A stretch of DNA of 64,000 nt from Clonostachys chloroleuca (Eukaryota > Ascomycota > Sordariomycetes > Hypocreales > Bionectriaceae), in the NCBI GenBank assembly GCA_037952775.1, contig JBANAY010000003.1, positions 26,288,001-26,352,000 on the forward strand, read 5' to 3'. A program made the position numbers and the translations under genes. Below the pieces are notes generated by a model, which saw only the letters and a program-made list of their open reading frames with translations, was not told the origin of the DNA and ran no database searches. Shown in pieces: positions 44,175 to 53,899 of this stretch (position 1 is its first letter; each line of letters starts with the position of its first letter).

Positions 44175-46791
44175 TTATAGCTTTAGCTTCTCGTTGAGCC
44201 ACTTGGTAGCGGTCTCAACACCATCATCAATGTGCTCGGGCTTCGTGCCCTGGCCCTGGCGCGTGGGCTCCTTGCCACCGGAGCGACCGCCGATTATCTC
44301 AGACACGGAGGCAGCCCACTGCTCTGCGGTCACACCTTGGGAGGACAGATGCTAAAGTACGGAGTTAGTAATGCGATGCCAGCTTGAAGAAAAGGGGGGC
44401 ATCAATCAAGTAAACTTACTGTTCCGACGTAGACTCCGTGGACCACACCCTCATCCTTGTTTCCACCAAATAAGTAGACAGACTTCTCTTTATCCTTGCC
44501 CTGGTAGTGCTTGACAACGTCACCCACTGCCTTGGCGTTAGCACCGATGGGCAGACGGCCGACGAACCACTTAGAATCGGCGTTGGCCTCGAAGTGCTTG
44601 GCCACGGCGTCAAGCGCAGTCTTGGACTCGGCCTTCTGCCTCTTCTTCTGCTCCGCAACGACGTCGTTGGTGATCTTCTGGAAACGCTTGTTGAGCTCGT
44701 CCTTGGTCAGGGTGGAGATGACAAGCTGGCTGAGCTCCTGGGAAGTGACCTTGATCTGCGCCTCCTTTTCGGCTCCGAATGGCAGGGCAGCAAGCGCATC
44801 AAGCTTCTTGGAAAACTCAACAGCCTCGCGCTGGACCTGGTGGGCAGCCTCGCCAGTGTAGGCGATGATTCGTCGAATTCCCTTGGCGATGCCGCTCTCC
44901 TCAACAATGACAAAGTCCTTGAGGAGGCCGGTGTGCTCCACGTGGGTGCCACCGCAGAATTCGATACTGTACTTGCGCCACTCCTTATTCTTGGGGTCTG
45001 CGAGCATGGTATCAATGTCTTGTCCGATGGACACAACACGGACAGGGTTGGGGTAGGTCTCTCCGAAGACAGCGCGGACACCCTCGATTTCGCGAGCGAG
45101 GTCCAGGTCAACATCCTTGGCATAAACCTTGGAGTTGGAGCGGATGTAGGCATTAGACAGATCCTCAATCTTCTTCAGCTCATCAATCTTGACACCGCTC
45201 TTGTGGGAGAAGTCAAATCGGAGCTTTTCGTGATCGACAAGAGAACCCTTCTGGTTGATGTCGTCGCCTAGGACCTCTCTGAGCGCATGGTTGAGAACGT
45301 GAGTGCCAGAGTGGTTGTTGCGGATTGGTGCACGGCGCAGCTCATCATACTCGCAGATGGCTTCATCACCAACTGAAAGAGAGCCGTAGTCGACGTAGCC
45401 GCTATGCAAGATGTATCCACCGTAGTTCTGGACATCCAGGACCTTGAACTCAACAACATCGTCAATGACAATGCGGCCAGTGTCTGCGACCTGACCACCA
45501 GACTCGGCGTAAAAGTTGGTTCGGTCCAGAAGAACTGACAGACGGGTGTGTTCTGGTACATCCTTTGTCGTTTGGAGGAAGTCCTTGCCGTCGTAGATCT
45601 TGAGAACCTTACCCTTTGTGTCGCCCCTGACGAACTTGGGCTCATCATCAGTTTCGACAGTGTCGAGCTTCTTGAGTTGGTCAATGGTGTGCACATCGAG
45701 CTTGGGGAAGCCTTGAACAGAGTCCTTGACGACCTTGCTAGCTTCCTTAGCCTTTTGGCGAGCCACCTCAACTTCAGCCTCGTCGATGTCAAGCTGTCGC
45801 TCCTCGGCCATGAGCTTGGTCAGGTCGATGGGGAAACCGAACGTATCATACAAACGCCAGACGGTGTTACCGTCAAGCTTCTTAGCACCGTCCTTGGCGG
45901 CGGCAGCGGCGTACTTCTCGAATTGAGCTTCGCCACGGTCCAAGGTTCGTGCGAAGGCCTCCTCTTCTTCATCAAGAATCTCCTTGATGTCACCTTGCTT
46001 CTTGATGAGCTCAGGGAATTCACCACCCTTCTGCTCGACGAGGGCAGGAAGGACGCTAGAGAAGAAAGTGCCAATCTCAGCGTTCAGGTACTTGCGACCG
46101 TAACGAACACCTCTGCGAAGGACACGGCGAACAACGTAACCACGGCCATCGTTGTTGGGGACAGCACCATCAGTAATAGAGAAGGACAGGGTGCGGATGT
46201 GATCCGCAACCACACGGTAAGCCATGTCAATACCATCAACATCGTCCTTTCCGTACTTGTCGGTATAAGGGCGAGCGCCAGTAACCTCTTGTATCTTCTT
46301 GAACAGAGGAGTCCAGACGTCGGTAGCATAGTTGGAGGAGACATCCTGGAGGACGGCAACTAATCGCTCGTATCCGAGACCGGTATCGACGTGCTTAGCT
46401 GGGAGGGGCTTTAGGCTCTTATCAGCCTGGCGGTCGTACTGGATGAAAACCAGGTTCCAGATTTCGATGACCATGGGATCATCCTCGTTGACCAGAGAGG
46501 CAGCATTGCGTCCGCCAATCTTGTCATAGTGGATTTCACTGCAAGGGCCACAAGGACCTTGGTCACCCATCTCCCAAAAGTTATCCTTCATGTTTCCAGG
46601 GATGATATGGTCATCTGGGACACCAATCTTCTGCCACAGCTTCTTCACCTCGAGATCGGGCTCGAGCCCAGCCTCGGGCTTGCCCTCGAAATAGGTAACG
46701 TAAAGTCGGGCAGGGTCGAGACCATAGACTTTCGTGAGAAGTTCCCAGGACATTTCCACAATACCCTCCTTGAAGTAGTCGCCGAAGGACC

Positions 46792-46822
<31 letters not shown>

Positions 46823-47282
46823 GTAGCTATCTTTGCCAACATCGTCGAGGTCGTTGTGCTTGCCACCGGCGCGGATGACTTTTTGCGAATCGACAGCGCG
46901 CTTCAGGTCGGCCATGGGATCCGTCTTACCAATTGTCCCGAGGAAAATTGGCTTGAACTGGTTCATGCCCGCATTGGTGAAGAGCAAGGAGGGGTCATTG
47001 TGGGGGACGACAGAGCTGGAAGGTACTGCATCGCGACAGGATTAGCAGGCTGCAAAGTGTGTGCGAAGTAGGAAAAAAATAAATGAGCATGATCTCGTAG
47101 CGAATATAAGAACGGTGAAAGAGGTCTTGTGATATCAAGCCTCGAATGCGCGCGCAATGATTGGTGTCGTGAGGCTGCTGAAGACCCCGCCACTCACCTA
47201 CTGTGTGATCCTTCTCAGCGAAATAGTCCAAAAAGGTCTGGCGCACCCGCGCCGCCGGCCACTGGTGGGTGGACTCGGCCAT
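44175..47282 (-). CDS. ALA1: Alanyl-tRNA synthetase (probable cytosolic and mitochondrial isoforms)
   Basis: Three exons on the minus strand: 47282-47198, 47025-44420 and 44351-44175, 955 residues from the ATG at 47282 (yeast Ala1 958). The class II catalytic domain starts [19 protein letters not shown], then [20 protein letters not shown]. The editing domain carries HxxxH ([12 protein letters not shown]) and the CGGTHV motif ([11 protein letters not shown]), followed by the C-Ala domain and a Gly-rich GGRSGGKEP motif. It charges tRNA-Ala and clears mischarged Ser/Gly. The reading frame continues upstream without a stop to 47660 and includes an ATG at 47579 starting an Arg/Ser-rich stretch (MWSRGASGCLPAARYGSWRR) resembling a mitochondrial presequence. 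The same gene probably serves both compartments, as in yeast. Confidence 0.95.
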
Positions 47283-47579
47283 GTTGACTGCTGCACTGGA
47301 GAAGAGACGGGAAAATCGAATTGCGGTTGCAGGAGGGAAAACGACGATGGGGCAACAAGATCCTGCCTGGATGCAGAGTTGGTGGCGAGAGGGCGGTATC
47401 GGACTGGTGGTGGTGGTGGTGGTGGTGGAAGTGGTGGGAAGCCTGCTGCTTTTGTGGTGGAAACTTCTACAAGAATGAGTCAATGCTGGCTGCCGGTGCA
47501 CCGCTGCGGCCGCTGAGGGCCTCCTCCAGCTCCCGTATCTGGCCGCCGGCAAGCAGCCACTGGCACCTCGCGACCACAT
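47283..47579 (-). other. ALA1: In-frame presequence-like 5' extension of AlaRS
   Basis: 99 in-frame codons before the main ATG, without a stop, starting at an ATG (47579-47577). They are rich in Arg, Ser, Ala and His with almost no acidic residues, ending IRFSRLFSSAAVN just before the main start. This composition is typical of a mitochondrial targeting sequence. It includes a polythreonine run from the (TGG)n repeat. Whether it is translated depends on the transcription start. Confidence 0.55.
47405..47428. repeat. (TGG)n microsatellite
   Basis: Eight TGG units on the plus strand. In the minus-strand AlaRS extension frame it encodes a run of threonines. Confidence 0.8.
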
Positions 47580-47834
47580 GCAGACTGATCCAACTTCACC
47601 ACCTTTTTCCCTTAGCACCACAATCCTGTCGAGGCCAGTTTCAGTTTCCACAGGCGCCAATCAGCTTCCCATCAAAGACTGCACGCTAGCTGCTGCGCGC
47701 GCGATTGATTGATTGACCGCTCGACTCGAACTGCCCCGAGGCGACGCCCAGGGGGAGGGAAATAAATTTAAAGAGGAAAGTGCGCGGGCAACGATGGTTT
47801 GATTGGAGAACACGGCTGGAAACTCGGCAGAAAG

Positions 47835-48685
47835 ATGATGCTGCACAGCACCCGACCGCAATCTCCCACGCCTTACCTTGCGCACCACGTGAATCCTGCT
47901 CCTGCGCCGACAACGCAAGATGACGTCTCGGCTACTGTCAAGGCCACGAAGCCGTCGCGCAAGAGGAAGGCTCAGTCTCAGGACAACGAGCGTCTCTCCA
48001 AACGCCTGAGCCTGCTTAATCTGGGTACGTAGCTCCCGTCCATCCCCACCCCCAGCGCTGCCTGCCCACACCTCCGCGCAGCCCCCGAACCCCCTCGCGT
48101 GCGCAGATTTCCGTGGATGGTTTTTCTAACGATATGTGACTATCAGAGCAAAACGGTTCCAAGCTCTATGTCCCAGTTGAGAATCCCACCGCAGCCGATA
48201 GCAGTGGGCATCCCGCTGTGCAGTTGCAGCCGCGGCCTGAGGCGCACGCACAGCCTGGACGCAACCCAGATCAGGATAGTATGCAACTGGACGACTCCAA
48301 GTACAAGGTCTACATCTATAACATCGACGACGAGCTCTCCTCAGAAGAGAGCGACGCGGAAGATGGCAAGCTTATCTTCCTCCCAGACATTGAAAAGCAC
48401 CTGAAACAGAACCGCATCCCGCCTCACATCCTTGCCAACAGCGACGGCGAGCTCGCGGGCATGCAGATGGTGCTCTACCGCGACCCTCAGTCGTTGACCC
48501 TGCCCAAGGAACAGGACAGCGTCCGCAAGGCCATTTTGGAGACTCGCCACCGCCTGCGGGAGAAGCAGAGGCAGGAGAGGGATGGGGCCAGCGCTGCGCC
48601 CGTGGCTGCGCAGCCCCTTGGAGAGCAGGCGCTGGCTAATCCAATCGCTGCGACAGACGACGATGAGGTGATGGACATAGACTAA
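47835..48685 (+). CDS. Conserved-looking small protein of unknown function
   Basis: Two exons, 47835-48024 and 48147-48685, 242 residues (241 from the second ATG at 47838). The intron GTACGT..TATCAG joins SLLNL to EQNGSKLYVPVENP in frame. The N-terminal part is basic and polar with an NLS-like KPSRKRK. The middle holds a compact acidic-hydrophobic block (KYKVYIYNIDDELSSEES, LIFLPDIEKHL, then IPPHIL and MQMVLYRDP), which reads like a short conserved motif region. A Glu/Arg helix follows (VRKAILETRHRLREKQRQER), then an acidic end. No enzyme motif; I do not recognise it by name. It is divergent from AlaRS with only about 255 bp between the AlaRS upstream ATG and this start. Confidence 0.75.
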
Positions 48686-49066
48686 TCATTAAGCAGCCCC
48701 TACTTTCAGCATGTACTCGTAATTGCCCAGATGAGGAGTTTTTGGTGTTTAGGTGAGCCGGAGGTTTACCTCCCTTTCATGCGTCCTGCAGCGAGTAGCA
48801 TATACAAGTCAAATAAATTACAGTTCCCATCCTCTGTGTCCTCATCTCTCATGTCAAAGATGAATAAAGATGTCAAGGTCATCATCATCGACGCCTATCT
48901 ATTGACCTCGACAGAACAGAATGACATCGTTCCCTCCAAAACACCCAGCGAATGCGTCTGTACTTTTCAATTCCAGAATGCTATGTGCGCTATGTAATAA
49001 TGGACGCCGCTCAAACGCCAATCCCAAATCCACATTGAATGCCATCAGCCATGATCCATACTAATA
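48686..49066. other. Convergent 3' intergenic region
   Basis: 380 bp between converging genes, mildly AT-rich. AATAAA-like sequence near 48816 on the plus strand. No gene. Confidence 0.45.
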
Positions 49067-51747
49067 TCACAACCCCAGACCACCCCCAGCCCACGCGGCG
49101 AAGCCATCATCTGGGTTTAGATTGTTTCCTGGGCCTCCTGCCTGCGCTGCTTGGGGTGGTAGCCCCTGAGCCCGACGTCTCGCCGCCTCCTCTGCCTGGG
49201 CATGAGCCTGTTGCATCCGTTGACGCCACCAGAGCAGGAATACCAGGGCGGCCATAACGCCAATGATGAGAAGGCTCTCAATCACTCCATCGTCTTGGAA
49301 ATCGCCTTCTCCAGTACCAATCGGGTCGTCAACAATGTCTTCAAGGCGTATCTCTTCATCGAAATACCTGTCATCTTTGATGAAATTCGCGATCCACTCG
49401 CCCAGTGACCAGTCCTTTTTCAATTCTAGAATAGGGATTGTCAGTCATCTCCAGCTTTGAGGGGAGTGGGGTTAAGGAAACTTACTGGGCTCGTCCTGTA
49501 TGGAGTGGATTGGTCCATGAGTCACTGTGTTCCACGCACTACGCAGCCTAAGCTTCAACAGGCTCAAAGTCACCGGAAGGTATGCTTCCTTGTTTACAGT
49601 CAGAGCATGATCATAGTATCGTTTGGCTAGGTGGAAATCTTGGTCCAACCCGAAGCCGTTCTCGTGCATCCAGCCCAGGTTGAATAGAGCTTGTGCGCTT
49701 TGGGAATGATCTGATGCCGCGGTGTAGCATTGCACTGCCTTACTGATGTCCTTCTCCGTCCCAATGCCATAGAAGTAATAGTCTCCCATCTTGACCGTCG
49801 AATCAACATTATTCTGGCGAGATGATCTTGTCCATTGAATCAATGCCAGGGTGGGATTGTTCAGGAGGTTTCCCTCTTGGGGCTTGCTTTGCCCGATGGC
49901 TTTAGCTGCCCAGGACTGTATAGGCAGCTTTGACCGTTCCGTATCTAACATGTAGGCGATGTTCGTCTGGGCCTTTTCATAACCCTGTTCAGCGGCCAGT
50001 AAATACTCCAAGAAAGCTCGCTCGAAATCCCCTTCCTCATATGCTGTGTTTGCATCGTCCCATGTGGAAACGAGCGGTTCTGCCTTTTCTGCTACAAGCT
50101 TGTAGAAGCTCAGAGCGACAGAGCAAATATACTCCCGTCCTACTCCGTTGTTGACCATCTCCGCAATGTAGTATCCGGACTCAATGTTGCCATATCTGGC
50201 AGCGAGCTCAAAATAATTGTTGGCTGTTCGGAGGTCATCAACTCCGCCTTGGTCAAGATACAAGCGTCCCATCTCAACTTGCGCAGGAGCATAGTCCTGA
50301 TCGGCGGATTTCTTGAGAAGGTCCATGGCTCTCTTCACATTTTTCTTGACACCAAGTCCGTTGAGGTTGATTAATCCAAGTCCATAGTATGCCATGGGAT
50401 CAGTCTGAGAAATGCCACGTTCGAACCATATCTTGGCCTTTTCGAAGTTTTGTGTTACACCCTCTCCGCGCAAGTACATCCTTCCGATATATGCCGCCGC
50501 CTTGCCGGCAGTCTTCTCGATGCCTTGCTTGAAGTTGTCGATCCTAGTCCCATCTCGCTTCCAGTAGCGTGATACTACCAAGAAGAAATACTTCTTTGCG
50601 AGTTCCAGGTTTTGGTCCAGGCCACGTTGTCCCTCGTAATATGTTCTTCCCAGGTTGAACGCAGCTTTGAAGTCTCCCTTCTGAGACATTAGATCCAGAT
50701 ACTCAATAACATCACCAATGGCAGCATTCGCATCAGAGCTAGGGTTGGGTCGGAAAGCGTTCAATCCTGCGCTGGACACGCTTGCTCCTTCTCCATAGAT
50801 ACCGCCGTCATCATCCGAGATTCGCCAGCTCTGTTGGATCCAGGATCGACCTCCCGGAGGACCTGACCGGTACCAGTCAATAGCCTTGTTGGCGACATTT
50901 TTATAATGCCCAACTGATTTCTCACAGTTCTTCACGGTCCCGATCCCAGCCAAGTAACGGAAGGCTATAGCCATCTCCGACCGCAAGTCACCATTGGCAG
51001 CTCCGAAAGTATGATACAGTAATGCCTTTGCCTGGTCTGCCGGGACAACACCTGCTAGCCCCGTCGAGTAATAGACACCCAACATGTACTGCGCAGTCGC
51101 ATTGCCATGAATGTCAGAAAGTTCGCTGTACTTTCTGAAAGCGACATGGAGATCTCTGGGGTAGTTGTATTTTCCGAAGAAGTTCATCTCGGCCAGTATC
51201 AGCAAAGCATCAGAGTTATTCTGCTTAGCAGCCTGCTCAAGTAACTCCACGGCATTGCCCAGCGGCCCATTTACCGGTGCGCTCGTCGTCTGCCCGTGCG
51301 ATGGCGCTTTGGCAGGGCCTGTGGGAATCGCCTTCATAGCGAATTGTAACACTGTTGACATCACACCTGGAGATCGACGAGCTCGGTGGTGAGGCGATTT
51401 CTGTACTTTTCGGAGTTCGGACAGGGCAGCGCTGACAAGTTCAGCACCTACACGTTGGTCAGTCTCAAAGTTGCGCACATTGACATGCCAGATCGCACGA
51501 ACCTGGTTTCGGGGCCGCATCTTGTTCTCGGTGGGATAGAAGCTGGAAATCCGGGTCTCTCTGATCATGATCGCCTCGATCCCTGCCGCCATTGGATTTG
51601 TCGTCTTGTCCCTGGTCCCAATTCGCGCAGACAACCACGAAGACCTGCAAAAGCACTGTCGGGTAACCCTGTCAGTGACACATTTATTGATTCTATCAAG
51701 TTAGGTACAGGACACTTACGGACTAACCAGACCTGTAGTCTGGCCAT
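49067..51747 (-). CDS. HRD3: ERAD ubiquitin ligase component Hrd3/Sel1L
   Basis: Four exons on the minus strand: 51747-51720, 51655-51503, 51447-49486 and 49425-49067, 833 residues. Partner and substrate receptor of the Hrd1 E3 ligase in the ER membrane. The spliced N-terminus MARLQVWLVLLLQVFVVVC is a clear signal peptide, obtained only with the acceptor at 51656; the nearer upstream AG gives another frame. The lumenal region is a chain of Sel1-like repeats (for example AQYMLGVYYSTGLAG, AAFNLGRTYYEGQRG, AYYGLGLINLNGLG, ALFNLGWMHENGFG). One transmembrane helix near the C-terminus (SLLIIGVMAALVFLLWWRQR) is followed by a Gln/Ala/Gly-rich cytosolic tail. The second intron has a GTTCGT donor. Confidence 0.95.
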
Positions 51748-52463
51748 GCCGGTTTGGTTCTATGTATGAAAGAATAAGGAAATGTCTTGAAGCATGGCCG
51801 AATCACCAATGACTAAAGAATATACTATTCAGTATGGTGTTGTGGTGGGAGTTTGGCAAGGTGACGGTTAATTACACGTGGAGCTTACCTGCTCCTCGGT
51901 GATAGCTCAAGGTATGCCGGAGGGTAGCACCGTGGCTTGTTCAGACGTCAGGAGCCAACCTGTCGAGATGACTAATGCCCACCGGTGACGAAATAAGTGG
52001 GCAAGTGGGCAATATTCTGGGACATCACGCAAGAACGTTGCACTCAGCTTCTGTAAAGCGGCTACAGTCAATAGTATGCTTCAATTGGAAGTGTAAATCA
52101 TAACAAAGAATTATCGAATTGAATATATAGAATCTGCATTCCTACTTTTTTTGTCCATTATTTTCGAGATTCTGCGGGGTTCCTTCGTCAGTGATGTAGG
52201 TGCGCCACTTTCTATGGCACCTGGCTGCCCACCATTCCAACACCACCTGCCTGGGCAGGGCATATGCAGGTACGTGTGATCTTGGATGATAGAAAATAAC
52301 CTCGCAACGAGATATCTTCATCTCACTTAGTTCGAATGCAAATCTTGCCCTCCAATTGCACCCCCGATTTACCGCAACCATGCTATATCATATCTGCAGT
52401 CATGTCACTCCAAGAATCTGATGTGGCTGGAGCGCCGTAATGTGGCTGGTAGAACATGTGCTC
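51748..52463. other. Divergent region between HRD3 and UNG1
   Basis: About 720 bp. AT-rich near 52080-52140 with TATATAGAAT. No supported gene. The UNG1-proximal end holds the ACGCG cluster listed separately. Confidence 0.5.
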
Positions 52464-52509
52464 ACGCGATCGGCAACGCGAAGCGCGTTAATGGGTTTTC
52501 GTTTCGCGT
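52464..52509. promoter_or_regulatory. Cluster of four ACGCG/CGCGT cores (MCB/E2F-like) upstream of UNG1
   Basis: ACGCG at 52464-52468 and 52476-52480, and its complement CGCGT at 52484-52488 and 52505-52509, the last inside TTTCGCGTC. MluI-cell-cycle-box (MBF) cores of this kind drive G1/S genes in yeasts; UNG1 of budding yeast is reported to be cell-cycle regulated with such elements. Function here is inference. Confidence 0.5.
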
Positions 52510-53899
52510 CACGGCTGAGAGAGTCCCGGCGTGCATCTTGCAGCCTAGTCACCTTTCTTTTTCCCCTTTTCCTCACAGCCCCAATCTCTTCGAATAGTCT
52601 GAAATCTCATTTCAAACTTCGGAATCTTCGTCCTACCACCATTCTTCCTTCACGATACATTCGCGTCCCTCCTTCGAGTTGGAGGCCGTTGCTGGAATAT
52701 ATCACTAGAGCACCCTGTCACATCCGCAACCTCACAATGCTTAAACGAAAAGCCGGGGTAGCTGGGGGGAATGATGCCAAGAAGCCAAAGGCAAACGGAA
52801 ACATTGCCTCCTTTTTTGGAGCTCCAAAGCCAGCAGCAAAAGGCTCAGGTGCTGAAGCACCTGCCCTCAAGTTCGACAAACAGAAATGGGTCGACAGCTT
52901 GACACCGGAACAGAAAACTCTCCTCCAGCTAGAGATTGACACACTGCACGAGAGTTGGCTCGCCCACTTGAAAGATGATATCACGACCACTCAGTTCCTA
53001 GACTTGAAAAAGTTTTTGCAGGCAGAGACGAAGGCAGGACGAAAGTGGTTCCCTCCAGCAGAGGATGTTTACTCTTGGTAAGAGCTCACCAAACAAGCAC
53101 ATGTCGGATGGTTGCCCTAACAAGTTCTAGGTCCCGACATACCCCCTTCAATGAAATCAAAGTGGTCATTGTTGGCCAGGATCCATACCACAATGTCAAT
53201 CAAGCACACGGCATGGCTTTCTCGGTTCGACCTCCGACTCCCGCACCTCCATCGCTTAAGAACATGTATATCGCCTTGAAGAAGGATTATCCAGCGTTTG
53301 AGGTTCCTCCTAACCGAGGTGGACTCTTGACTCCTTGGGCCGATCGAGGTGTACTCATGCTCAACACCTGCCTCACTGTCCGCGCGCACGAAGCCTTTTC
53401 TCATTCGAACCGGGGATGGGAGGCATTCACTGAGAAGGTCATCAAACTAATCAACCAGAAGCGGACACGGGGTGTTGTCTTTATGGCTTGGGGTACACCT
53501 GCGGGGAAGAGAGTACAGAAGGTTGACAAGACCCGTCATCTTGTTCTCAATTCCGTCCACCCCAGCCCCCTCAGTGCGTCGAGGGGCTTCTTCGACTGCG
53601 GTCATTTTAAGAAGGCCAATGCATGGCTGATTGAGCGATATGGTGACGATGGTGAGATTGACTGGGCCTTGAATCCGGACAATACAACCTTGTCGAAACC
53701 TCGTAAAGAGGAACAGAAGACCCCGGAGCAGAAGGCTCCAGAGAAGAAGGCTCCAGAGGCAAAGACGCCAGAAAAGAAAGTCCTAGAGAAGAAGGACGAG
53801 TTTGATGAAACTGATATACTTAGCGATGATGAAGAGGCTCTAGCTGAGGCACTCAATCAGGCTGAGGAACAAGTCAAGAAGCAAACGAAGTCGTCCTAA
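52491..53899 (+). CDS. UNG1: Uracil-DNA glycosylase
   Basis: Family-1 UDG that excises uracil from DNA to start base-excision repair. Main model: ATG at 52737, exons 52737-53077 and 53131-53899, 369 residues. The catalytic water-activating loop GQDPYH has Asp131; the minor-groove loop HPSPLS starts at His257; GGLLTPWADRGVLMLN and the FFGAP PCNA-binding-like N-terminal motif (NIASFFGAP) are intact. The C-terminus carries an unusual Lys/Pro/Glu-rich repeat tail (KTPEQKAPEKKAPEAKTPEKK) and an acidic end. The frame continues upstream to ATGs at 52491 and 52440; from 52491 the extra 82 residues are Arg/Ser-rich (FRFASRLRESRRASC) and could target a mitochondrial isoform of 451 residues. The listed start is that longer form. 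Confidence 0.93.

Noticed and set aside
44507..45271. Long plus-strand ORF (254 codons) opposite AlaRS
   Set aside because: Antisense shadow of a highly conserved enzyme with strong codon bias; also 45548-46363. No family match.
47405..47428. (TGG)n run as a CRISPR-like or structured repeat
   Set aside because: Simple microsatellite without spacers.
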